A stretch of DNA of 64,000 nucleotides from Natrarchaeobaculum aegyptiacum (GTDB taxonomy: Archaea > Halobacteriota > Halobacteria > Halobacteriales > Natrialbaceae), in NCBI RefSeq assembly GCF_002156705.1, contig NZ_CP019893.1, positions 1,612,001 through 1,676,000 on the forward strand. Reading direction: 5' to 3'. The translations under genes were made by a program, and so were the position numbers. Shown here piece by piece: positions 33,498 through 40,830 of this stretch (the first letter of the stretch is position 1; each line of letters begins with the position of its first letter). The notes beneath the pieces are model-generated. The model was not told the origin of the DNA and ran no database searches. It saw only the letters and a program-made list of their open reading frames with translations.

Positions 33498-34076
33498 CTA
33501 GAACGACGCGTCGACGCTGCCGTCTTCGTCGAGGTCGATCACGCCGTCGAACAGCGATTCGAACGACTCGACGGTCGCCTCGTCGTGGGGGTCTTCCGAG
33601 AGGTGAAAGAGACCGATCGCGTCGTACTCCGTGAGTAGCTCGAGGATGCGTTCGACGGCCTCGAGTGCGTCGTCTTCGCCGGCGTAGTAGGCCAGTTCGG
33701 TCACGGAGTCGAAGCTCAGCCGGAGCTTGCCGTCGTGGGTCTGGAGAAACCCTTCGATGTGATTGACGATGCCATCCACGTCGTCGGGCGCAGCGACGTA
33801 GTGGACGGTATCGCCGGCGCGTCGAGAGTACCCGCGTTCGATGCTGAGGGTGTCGAGGATCTCGGCGCGGTTTTCGTCGACGTCGTAATACTCGAGTTTC
33901 TGTCGCACTTCGCGGGCGGTCGTTCGGGTGGAGACGACGAGAAAGTGGTCCGTATCGGTTTTGAGAAAGTCGGTGTCGAAGCGATCCGTTTCACCGGTGC
34001 TCGGATGGAGCAAGAGGACGCCGGTCCCACCCGGTACCGTCTCCGGCGCGTCGTCGATCTCGAGCCTGTAGGTCAT
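33498..34076 (-). CDS. RecA/KaiC-like protein without Walker A
   Basis: A 192-residue protein whose strand pattern (GTGVLLLHPSTGETDRF, HFLVVSTRTTAREV, VHYVAAPDDVDGIVNHI, LRLSFDSVTELAYYAGEDDA, IGLFHLSEDPHD) follows the RecA/KaiC-type ATPase core used in HTR-like/DUF835 proteins. The nucleotide-binding GxxxxGKT loop is absent, so it probably does not hydrolyse ATP. Such proteins are haloarchaea-specific and may act as signalling adaptors. A TATA-like GCTTAAGG lies near 34108-34116 on the minus strand. Confidence 0.65.
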   Translation of the reverse strand: MTYRLEIDDAPETVPGGTGVLLLHPSTGETDRFDTDFLKTDTDHFLVVSTRTTAREVRQKLEYYDVDENRAEILDTLSIERGYSRRAGDTVHYVAAPDDVDGIVNHIEGFLQTHDGKLRLSFDSVTELAYYAGEDDALEAVERILELLTEYDAIGLFHLSEDPHDEATVESFESLFDGVIDLDEDGSVDASF

Positions 34077-34310
34077 TGTCTGCTGGACCCAACAACTTCC
34101 GGTATCACCTTAAGCGTGCGGATGTCGCTCATCGACGGCTCGTGACAGCCTCTGGGGGCGATTGGAACGTCACGATTCCCGACGGGACGCTCACAGCGAG
34201 TGGCACTCCTCGGATACTCGCGTCCGGTCTTGGGTTCGGAGTCGACACTCGAGACTGACCACCGATCCGGAGTCGAACCGATTTTCCCCACGCGGGTCCG
34301 TAAATAGGAT

Positions 34311-34991
34311 ATGAGCGTACGTGAGGAGTTCGACGAGTGGGCCGCGAGCGGTCGCGACCGCGGGATGGAACAGCGTCACTGGCACACGGCGAAACACGCA
34401 CTGGCCCGGATGCCGGTCGAGCCGGGCGACGTCGTCCTCGACCTCGGTTGTGGGAGCGGCTACGCCGGTCGCGCCCTTCGGGACACGAAGGAGGCCGGTC
34501 GCGTCTACGGCCTCGACGGCGCCCCCGAGATGGCCCGCAACGCCGCTTCCTACACCGACGACCCGAAGGTCGCCTACGTCGTCGGCGACTTCGACGACCT
34601 GCCGTTTGCCGACGACTCGATCGATCACGTCTGGTCGATGGAGGCCTTCTACTACGCCGCCGATCCCCACCACACGCTCGAGGAGGTCGCCCGGATTCTC
34701 CGTCCCGGCGGCACGTTCTACTGTGCGGTCAACTACTACGAGGAGAACGTCCACTCCCACGAGTGGCAAGAACGGATCTCGATCGAGATGACTCGCTGGG
34801 ATCGCGAGCAGTACCGGACGGCGTTTCGCGACGCGGGCATCCACGTCGCCGCTCAGGACAACGTGCCCGATCGGGAGACCGAGATTCCCGACGAAAGCGC
34901 GTTCCCCACCGAGGACTGGGAGACTCGCGAGGACATGGTCGAGCGGTATCGGGAGTACGGCACGTTGCTGACCGTCGGCGTCGCTCCCTGA
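34311..34991 (+). CDS. class I SAM-dependent methyltransferase
   Basis: A 226-residue methyltransferase. Motif I is VLDLGCGSGYAGRAL (about 43-57), with the acidic end of strand 2 in VYGLDGAPEMARNA, motif post-I in YVVGDFDDLPFADDSIDHVW, and the LRPGGTFYCAVNYYEENVHS strand near the middle. The fold is that of UbiE/Coq5-like small-molecule methyltransferases. The substrate is unknown; the aromatic YYEENVHSHEWQ loop would shape the pocket. Stop is followed by two ORB-like elements. Confidence 0.85.
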   Translation: MSVREEFDEWAASGRDRGMEQRHWHTAKHALARMPVEPGDVVLDLGCGSGYAGRALRDTKEAGRVYGLDGAPEMARNAASYTDDPKVAYVVGDFDDLPFADDSIDHVWSMEAFYYAADPHHTLEEVARILRPGGTFYCAVNYYEENVHSHEWQERISIEMTRWDREQYRTAFRDAGIHVAAQDNVPDRETEIPDESAFPTEDWETREDMVERYREYGTLLTVGVAP

Positions 34992-35080
34992 TCGCCGGTG
35001 ACTGACCGCTACTTCCGTTAATTTCTCGACCGAACACTATCTGCTGTGCTCACCGATCAGTGCGCGCGTGCGGCCGACTC

Positions 35081-35104
35081 GAACCCCCCTGTTTCGCCTC
35101 GACC
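35081..35104 (-). repeat. ORB-like element (first of a tandem pair)
   Basis: On the minus strand GGTCGAGGCGAAACAGGGGG then GTTC. It lies between the methyltransferase and DUF1684 genes, 11 bp from a second copy in the same orientation. Confidence 0.6.
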
Positions 35105-35115
35105 TCCCCACACCC

Positions 35116-35139
35116 GAACCCCCTCATTTCCACTCGAGT
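35116..35139 (-). repeat. ORB-like element (second of a tandem pair)
   Basis: On the minus strand ACTCGAGTGGAAATGAGGGG then GTTC. The pair has the same orientation with start points 35 bp apart. Confidence 0.65.
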
Positions 35140-35207
35140 GTCACCCCCGTCTGGCGATTTCTCACGCGATTCTCGAGGTCGCCCCGTGAGAGCGGGGCCA
35201 GTCTCGT

Positions 35208-35819
35208 TCACTCGAAGCGCTCCCCGGCCGGGATCGCAACCTCGAGCCAGTTGTCTTCCGGTGGGAGTGGACAGTCGAACGTCTCGCTGTAGGCACAGAA
35301 CGGCGTGTACGCGAGGTTGAAATCGAGGACGATCTCGTCTCCGGTCTCGAGGTCTCGCTCGGGAGCCAGTTCCATGTACCGACCGCCGCTGTAGCTCTGC
35401 TGGCCGGTCGTCTTGTCCCGGAACGGAACGAACAGCGGCTGGTCGGCCTGCGCCTCGAGTTCGAACGCCTGCAGTTCGTACTGCCCGTCTTCGAGGTCGG
35501 GGTCCTCCCGCTCGAGGTCGAACGCGAGGGTCAGGACGTTCAGGTAGCGCATCTCCCCGCCTGCGGTGGTGTCGAGCAAGACGACCTCCGGTTCGTCGTG
35601 GACCGTCACCGTCGCGCGAACCCGGTAAGCCGGGTCGGGGTCGAAGTAGTCTAGCCCGTCGAACTCGTCGCGGTCGTCCGGCGGGATCGGCGACTGCGGG
35701 TGCTCGGCGAAGAACTGGCCTTTCTCGTCGCGTTTGGCCTCGAGTTCCGCGCGCCACTGGTCGACGTCGACGTCGAGGCCTGGAACACTCGAGTCGCTCG
35801 AGTCGCTGGAATCGCTCAT
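35208..35819 (-). CDS. DUF1684 protein
   Basis: A 203-residue protein of the DUF1684 family. Diagnostic parts are the N-terminal WRAELEAKRDEKGQFFAEHP, the FVPFRDKTTGQQSYSGGRYM segment and the C-terminal NLAYTPFCAYSETFDCPLPP, with two conserved cysteines that could form a disulfide or ligand pair. Family members occur in bacteria and archaea as beta-sandwich proteins; no reaction is established. It begins with a Ser/Asp repeat (MSDSSDSSDSS). The gene is divergent from the helicase, 149 bp apart. Confidence 0.85.
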   Translation of the reverse strand: MSDSSDSSDSSVPGLDVDVDQWRAELEAKRDEKGQFFAEHPQSPIPPDDRDEFDGLDYFDPDPAYRVRATVTVHDEPEVVLLDTTAGGEMRYLNVLTLAFDLEREDPDLEDGQYELQAFELEAQADQPLFVPFRDKTTGQQSYSGGRYMELAPERDLETGDEIVLDFNLAYTPFCAYSETFDCPLPPEDNWLEVAIPAGERFE

Positions 35820-35968
35820 ACCTTCCGTACCGGGTGGGGACGGGAGTGGGTTGTGGTTCGGTAGTCGGCTTTCCCGTGGACTCGAGTTCGTCTCGGTCTC
35901 CTCGCCCGCGAAGGTTTATCACCGAAGGGGCAGCAAGCCCAGTCCGTCAACGCTTTGGCCGACCCACG

Positions 35969-38401
35969 ATGAGTACTGGAAGAATGACCGACTGGCGCTC
36001 GATCTTCGGCCACGCCGATCCCTACGACGAGCAGGTCGACGGTATCGAGACCGCCGCAGAGACCGCTCGAGACGGCGGCTTCACCGTCATCGAGGGTGCG
36101 TGTGGTACGGGGAAGACGATGATCGCGCTCACCGCGGGGATCGACCTCGTCCGGGACCCCGAGAGCGACTACGAGCGCGTCTTCGTCCTCACGAGCGTCA
36201 AACAGCAGCTACGTCAGTTCGAAGCCGACCTCGAGACGATCAACGAGAACCTTCATGACGACGCCCGCCCGGTCTCTGGGCTCACCCTCGTGGGCAAGGC
36301 AGACGTCTGCCCGTACAACCGCGAGGGATGCGCCGGTATCGACGACGGGAACGTCTACGACCGGTGTGAGACGCTGCGCGAGCGCACCCGCGACCTCACC
36401 GGCGAGGGCGGGGAGACGACCGCCGGCTCGCTCGCCGCCCAGGCGCGCAGCCAGCAGATCGGGCTCGCGGACAGCGGTCGACAGGACGGAGCGACCTACC
36501 TCGAGACGGCAGGCGAGCCGACGCCCTATCCGCGCGACCTCCCGACCTACAGTGACGGCGGACCCGTCGGTGGCGAAACCGAGTACTGCCCGTTTTACGC
36601 CCAGTACCTCGAGGACCTTCCAGAAGACGGGAGCGACAGCGATCCCTCGGAAGCGGTCCCCTACGACTTCACGCGCGAGGGGATGATCACGCCTGAGGAC
36701 CTCGTCGCGCTCTCGGCCCGTCACGGCACCTGCCCGCACTCGGTGATGGGAGCCGCGCTGGGCCAGGTCGAGGTCGTCGTCGGGAACTACTACCACGCGT
36801 TCGATCCGCGGACGACCGGGACGTTCACCGGCGCGTTGCTCGACGACTCGACGTTCGTCGTCTGCGACGAAGCCCACATGCTGGAACCGCGGGTCCGATC
36901 GCTGGTTAGCGACGGCGTCGCCGACCGAACGCTCCGGGACGCCGAGACGGAACTCTCGCGAGTCATCCAGCCCGTGAAGTTCGAACGCGAGGGCCGGTCG
37001 GCGACGGGCGGGTCGAAGACTGCCGACGCGGACCTCGTCCGCGCGGAATTGAACGACAGTGACGTCTCCTACGACGAACTCGTCCGCAGCCTCGAGTTCC
37101 TCCAGGACCTCCGTGGGGAACTCGACCGGCGCGTGCGGGCACATCTCGACCGGAAACACAGGGGGTGGCAGTCGACCCCTCGCGATCTCGGAGACGACGA
37201 GATACCCCTCCGAGACCCCGCCGAACCGGCCGAAGACGCGATCTCCGAGTGGGCGCGGGAAGCGGGATACACCGACGTCGACTGGGTTCGAGTGGAAGCC
37301 GTGGGGGCCGTCGCCGCCCGCATCCTGAACGAAGCCGAAGACGAAGACCGGACCCGCGCCGCACCGGCGGTCGGCCGCGTCCTCGGGGAGTGGTACCGCC
37401 GCGATCACACGACCTACTTCCGTGAGATCGAACTCGAGCGCACGTGGGACGACGCCGAACCCGCAGACTCCTGGCGGCGGGTGTACAACGCCCGACTCGC
37501 CCTGCACAACTGCGTGCCGAGCGGGGCCATCGGCGAGCGCCTCGCGGCCTTCGGTGGCGGCATCCTCATGAGCGCGACGCTCGAACCGATCGACGCCTTC
37601 ACCGAGGTGACGGGTCTCGACTACCTCGCGCGCGAGGAGGATCGGCCCGTCGTAGAACGCCGATACGGCCTCCACTTTCCCGACGAGAACCGCGAGAGCT
37701 TCGCCGTCGCCGCACCGAAGTTCACCTACGAGAACCGGGGGCGGCCCGGGCAGGGTACCGCGAGCGGTGACGTCTCGGGAGACGACCACGAGGAACAGAA
37801 CCCGACGCGACGTCACTACGCCGACGCGATCACGAAAGTCGCCCGGCTCCCGGGGAACGTCCTCGTCGGAATGCCCAGTTACAGCGAGGCCGACTGGGCC
37901 GCGAGCGTCCTCTCCGACCGGGTCGAGAAACCCGTCTTGCTCGACGCCTCGAGCGACGACGAGACGACCGAGTCACTCAAGAGCGAGTTCTTCGCAGGCG
38001 AGGGGAAGGTGCTCGTGACGAGTCTCCGGGGGACGCTCACCGAGGGTGTCGACTACAGCGGGGACCGTCTGTCGGCGGCGGTGGTCTGTGGCGTCCCGAT
38101 CGTCAACACAGCGAGCCCGCGGACGAAGGCCGTGCGACGAGCCTACGAGGAGGAGTTCGGCGACGGTTTCACGTACGCGTTGACGATTCCCGCGGTCCGG
38201 AAGGCCAGACAGGCCATCGGCCGGGTAATTCGCTCGCCCGAGGACGTCGGCGTCCGGGTGCTGCTCGACGAACGCTACGCCCGCGATAGCTGGGACTCCG
38301 TCCGGCCGTACCTGCCCGACGACGGCGAGTTTCAGCCCGTCAGCCCCGACATGCTCGAGATGGGGCTCGACCGGATTCGGCCGCGACTCGAGTCGTCGTA
38401 G
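35969..38401 (+). CDS. XPD/DinG-like superfamily 2 DNA helicase
   Basis: An 810-residue helicase. The Q-like region YDEQVDGIETAAETA, Walker A EGACGTGKTMIAL (about 39-51), DEAH-box VVCDEAHML (about 300), motif III/IV region and motif VI QAIGRVIRSPEDVG (about 747-760) are all present. Between motifs Ia and II lie cysteines in CPYNREGC, DRCETLRE, YCPFYAQYL and TCPHSVMG, which suit the 4Fe-4S domain of XPD/DinG/FANCJ helicases. It would unwind DNA 5'-3' in repair, transcription-linked repair or replication restart. The start is the first ATG after a TTTATC element (35915-35920); MTDWRS at 35984 is also possible. Confidence 0.9.
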   Translation: MSTGRMTDWRSIFGHADPYDEQVDGIETAAETARDGGFTVIEGACGTGKTMIALTAGIDLVRDPESDYERVFVLTSVKQQLRQFEADLETINENLHDDARPVSGLTLVGKADVCPYNREGCAGIDDGNVYDRCETLRERTRDLTGEGGETTAGSLAAQARSQQIGLADSGRQDGATYLETAGEPTPYPRDLPTYSDGGPVGGETEYCPFYAQYLEDLPEDGSDSDPSEAVPYDFTREGMITPEDLVALSARHGTCPHSVMGAALGQVEVVVGNYYHAFDPRTTGTFTGALLDDSTFVVCDEAHMLEPRVRSLVSDGVADRTLRDAETELSRVIQPVKFEREGRSATGGSKTADADLVRAELNDSDVSYDELVRSLEFLQDLRGELDRRVRAHLDRKHRGWQSTPRDLGDDEIPLRDPAEPAEDAISEWAREAGYTDVDWVRVEAVGAVAARILNEAEDEDRTRAAPAVGRVLGEWYRRDHTTYFREIELERTWDDAEPADSWRRVYNARLALHNCVPSGAIGERLAAFGGGILMSATLEPIDAFTEVTGLDYLAREEDRPVVERRYGLHFPDENRESFAVAAPKFTYENRGRPGQGTASGDVSGDDHEEQNPTRRHYADAITKVARLPGNVLVGMPSYSEADWAASVLSDRVEKPVLLDASSDDETTESLKSEFFAGEGKVLVTSLRGTLTEGVDYSGDRLSAAVVCGVPIVNTASPRTKAVRRAYEEEFGDGFTYALTIPAVRKARQAIGRVIRSPEDVGVRVLLDERYARDSWDSVRPYLPDDGEFQPVSPDMLEMGLDRIRPRLESS

Positions 38402-38417
38402 GGCTCGACCCGACGCG

Positions 38418-38846
38418 TCACCGTCGGGTCTCGCCCCCTGTTTCGGGTCGAGACGCCACGCCCCGGTATCGCCCCTCACCGAGCGGCTCGATTTCGAACC
38501 CGAGTGCGTCGTAGAACGGCCGCACGTCGGCGTCGAAGTGCGCCGTGAGCCGGCCCTTTCGCTCGAGTGCGGCTTCGATCAGCGCGCTCCCGATCCCACG
38601 CCCCCGGTGGCGTCGCCGGACGGCGACGGCGTCGACGTGTGCACCGTGGTCGCGTGGCTCGAGGACTGCGGTTCCGAGGATTCGCTCCACAGGGGGAGTT
38701 TCGACACTCGATCCACGGCGGTCACCCGCGACGAGGACGTCGCCGTTGGCGATCCGATCCTCGACGGGTCCGGGCTCGAGCATCGCCCCGTCGACGATGC
38801 GTCGAACCTCGAGGGTATCGTCGGGCGTCGCGGTCCTGACGAACAC
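38418..38846 (-). CDS. GNAT acetyltransferase coupled to samp2
   Basis: A 142-residue GNAT domain protein. It opens MFVRTATPDDTLEVRRIVDG, and the acetyl-CoA loop is clear: VAVRRRHRGRGIGSALIEAA (Q/R-x-x-G-x-G/A present as RRHRGRGIG). A DADVRPFYDALGFEI strand-helix near the C-terminus completes the fold. It starts 4 bp after the samp2 stop codon, so the two are almost certainly co-transcribed. The target may be a protein lysine or a small molecule. Its final codons (RPETGGET) are encoded by an ORB-like element. Confidence 0.88.
   Translation of the reverse strand: MFVRTATPDDTLEVRRIVDGAMLEPGPVEDRIANGDVLVAGDRRGSSVETPPVERILGTAVLEPRDHGAHVDAVAVRRRHRGRGIGSALIEAALERKGRLTAHFDADVRPFYDALGFEIEPLGEGRYRGVASRPETGGETRR
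38428..38454 (-). repeat. ORB-like element in the GNAT gene end
   Basis: On the minus strand GTCTCGACCCGAAACAGGGG then GCGAGAC. It is a weaker match (CCCGAAAC in place of TCGAAAC), with outer GTCTCG/CGAGAC arms. It encodes the peptide RPETGGET. Confidence 0.45.
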
Positions 38847-38850
38847 GCGT

Positions 38851-39102
38851 TCACCCGCCTTTGATCAGCCGGAGGACGGTCACGTGGTCAGTCTCGACCG
38901 GCTGGTCCTCCGGGACGGGCCGGCCGTCGACGAGGACGCTCACCTCGTGGGGGCTCAGGTCGACCGCTCGGAGGAGGTCCGCGTACGTCGGCTGGGCCTC
39001 GACCCGCGAGCCTCTCGATGGATCGCTCCCGTCGAGGTCCGACAGCTCCTCGAAGTCGAGTTCGTGCGTCTCGTCGCCCTTGACGTCCACGGTGACGCGC
39101 AT
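38851..39102 (-). CDS. samp2: ubiquitin-like small archaeal modifier protein SAMP2
   Basis: An 83-residue beta-grasp protein starting [20 protein letters not shown]. The C-terminal half ([20 protein letters not shown], then VLRLIKGG at the end) matches Haloferax SAMP2, which is attached via its C-terminal Gly-Gly to lysines by the E1-like UbaA and also acts in tRNA thiolation. The terminal Gly-Gly and the conserved lysine two residues before it (poly-SAMP2 site) are both present. This protein carries an extra acidic insert (about residues 20-35) between strands 1-2 and helix 1. The downstream gene is an acetyltransferase; rfcS lies nearby. Confidence 0.93.
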   Translation of the reverse strand: MRVTVDVKGDETHELDFEELSDLDGSDPSRGSRVEAQPTYADLLRAVDLSPHEVSVLVDGRPVPEDQPVETDHVTVLRLIKGG

Positions 39103-39186
39103 GGCCGCGATTGGGAGGCGACGGTCTTGAGCGCGTCGCTCTCTCGAACTCGTCCGCTGCCGAGAGTGAACGACCCGCCGATCCAG

Positions 39187-39204
39187 GACCAAACGAATTT
39201 GGTC
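39187..39204. promoter_or_regulatory. dyad between divergent samp2 and uspA
   Basis: GACCAAA, CGAA, TTTGGTC is a perfect 7-bp inverted repeat ending 22 nt before the uspA start codon, where a TATA box would be expected. It may be an operator. Confidence 0.5.
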
Positions 39205-39225
39205 TCACCGGGCGAACGTCACGGT

Positions 39226-39654
39226 ATGTACACGGTCGTCGTCGCAGTCACTGCAGATCGAGGACTCGAGGTCGCACGATACGTCACCACGCTCGCCGAA
39301 GACGGTCGCGAGGTCGAAGCCATCGTCGTAAACGTCTTCGAGGAGTTCGAGGTCGCCGACGAGGCTGGCGTCGTAAACTCTGCGGACCTCTTCGAGGACG
39401 TCGAACCACCCGAAATCGTCGACGCCGTCACGTCGGACCTCGAGTCCGCCGGCGTCGACGTCACCGTTCGCCACGAACACGGGGACCCGGTCACCGAAAT
39501 CATGCGGGTGGCCGAGGAAGTCGACGCCGATACCATCGCCGTCGAGAGCCGCAAGCGATCGCCAACCGGAAAGGCGATCTTCGGCAGTACGGCCCAGCGG
39601 CTCGTTCTCGAGGCAGATCGGCCGGTGACCGTGATGACCGAGCCGTCGGACTGA
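39226..39654 (+). CDS. universal stress protein UspA family
   Basis: A 142-residue single-domain Usp protein. It starts [20 protein letters not shown] and ends with the nucleotide-binding loop [20 protein letters not shown], close to the G-2x-G-9x-G(S/T) pattern of ATP-binding Usp proteins, followed by DRPVTVMTE. It probably binds ATP and acts in stress or energy-state responses. The gene lies between divergent samp2 and rfcS. Confidence 0.88.
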   Translation: MYTVVVAVTADRGLEVARYVTTLAEDGREVEAIVVNVFEEFEVADEAGVVNSADLFEDVEPPEIVDAVTSDLESAGVDVTVRHEHGDPVTEIMRVAEEVDADTIAVESRKRSPTGKAIFGSTAQRLVLEADRPVTVMTEPSD

Positions 39655-39732
39655 CGGCTGGTCCCGACTGGTTCTGGCTCGAGTCACGACTTCCGGCTCC
39701 TGTCGGGACCGGCCGGGCCGGGCTTCGGTCGA

Positions 39733-39738
39733 TTTATC
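39733..39738 (+). promoter_or_regulatory. TATA box of rfcS
   Basis: TTTATC lies 24-29 nt before the rfcS ATG at 39762, indicating a leaderless mRNA. Confidence 0.55.
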
Positions 39739-39761
39739 TTTGGCGCGACCCACCTTCGCGT

Positions 39762-40760
39762 ATGAGCGAGGCCGACGCCGAGCCGGCGGAGCCGACGGAG
39801 CCGACGCCCGGCCGGACCGAAGTCTGGATCGAGAAGTATCGGCCGCAGCGACTCGACGAGATCAAGGGCCACGAGGACATCGTCCCGCGACTACAGCGGT
39901 ACGTCACGCAGGACGACCTCCCCCACCTCATGTTCGCGGGGCCAGCCGGAACCGGCAAGACGACCTCGGCGACGGCCATCGCCCGTGAGGTCTACGGCGA
40001 CGACTGGCGCGAGAACTTCCTCGAGCTGAACGCCTCCGACCAGCGCGGAATCGACGTGGTTCGCGACCGCATCAAGGACTTCGCGCGCTCGTCGTTCGGC
40101 GGCTACGACCACCGTATCATCTTCCTGGACGAGGCCGACGCGCTCACCAGTGACGCCCAGTCGGCGCTACGCCGGACGATGGAGCAGTTCTCGAACAACA
40201 CGCGCTTTATCCTCTCGTGTAACTACTCGAGCCAGATCATCGACCCCATCCAGTCGCGGTGTGCCGTCTTCCGCTTTACCGAACTCGGCGAGACGGCCAT
40301 CGAAGCCCAGGTTCGCGACATCGCGGACAACGAAGGGATCGAGGTGACCGACGACGGCGTCGACGCGCTCGTCTACGCCGCCGACGGCGACATGCGAAAG
40401 GCGATCAACGGACTGCAGGCCGCCGCGGTGATGGGCGAGGTCGTCGACGAGGAGACGGTCTTCGCGATCACTTCGACCGCCCGCCCCGAAGAAGTCGAGG
40501 CGATGGTCGAACACGCTATCGACGGCGACTTCACCGCCGCGCGGGCTGCCCTGGAGGAACTGCTGACCGACCGTGGACTCGCCGGCGGCGACGTCATCGA
40601 CCAGCTGCATCGCTCGGCCTGGACGTTCGACATCCCGGAGCAGGCGACCGTCCGCCTGCTCGAACGGCTGGGCGAGGCCGACTACCGGATCACCGAAGGG
40701 GCGAACGAACGCCTGCAACTCGAGGCCTTGCTGGCGTCGCTGGCGCTCGAGAACGAGTAG
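39762..40760 (+). CDS. rfcS: replication factor C small subunit
   Basis: A 332-residue AAA+ clamp-loader subunit that loads PCNA at primer ends. It has [20 protein letters not shown] (RFC box II), Walker [12 protein letters not shown] (about 61-70), the [14 protein letters not shown] box, Walker [12 protein letters not shown] (about 122), the SRC motif in [11 protein letters not shown] with the arginine finger, and the C-terminal collar. No intein is present. The large subunit RfcL is not in the window. The gene is near samp2 as in other haloarchaea. Confidence 0.96.
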   Translation: MSEADAEPAEPTEPTPGRTEVWIEKYRPQRLDEIKGHEDIVPRLQRYVTQDDLPHLMFAGPAGTGKTTSATAIAREVYGDDWRENFLELNASDQRGIDVVRDRIKDFARSSFGGYDHRIIFLDEADALTSDAQSALRRTMEQFSNNTRFILSCNYSSQIIDPIQSRCAVFRFTELGETAIEAQVRDIADNEGIEVTDDGVDALVYAADGDMRKAINGLQAAAVMGEVVDEETVFAITSTARPEEVEAMVEHAIDGDFTAARAALEELLTDRGLAGGDVIDQLHRSAWTFDIPEQATVRLLERLGEADYRITEGANERLQLEALLASLALENE

Positions 40761-40830
40761 TCGACTCGTCGCTTCCTGTCTCTCCCCGGTATTCGACGTT
40801 ATAGAATACTCGAACAGCGATCCGCTCGGC

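Noticed and set aside
37146-37170. ORB-like sequence within the helicase gene (CCGGAAACACAGGGGG)
   Set aside because: Two extra bases between GAAAC and the G-run break the pattern; likely chance in coding DNA.
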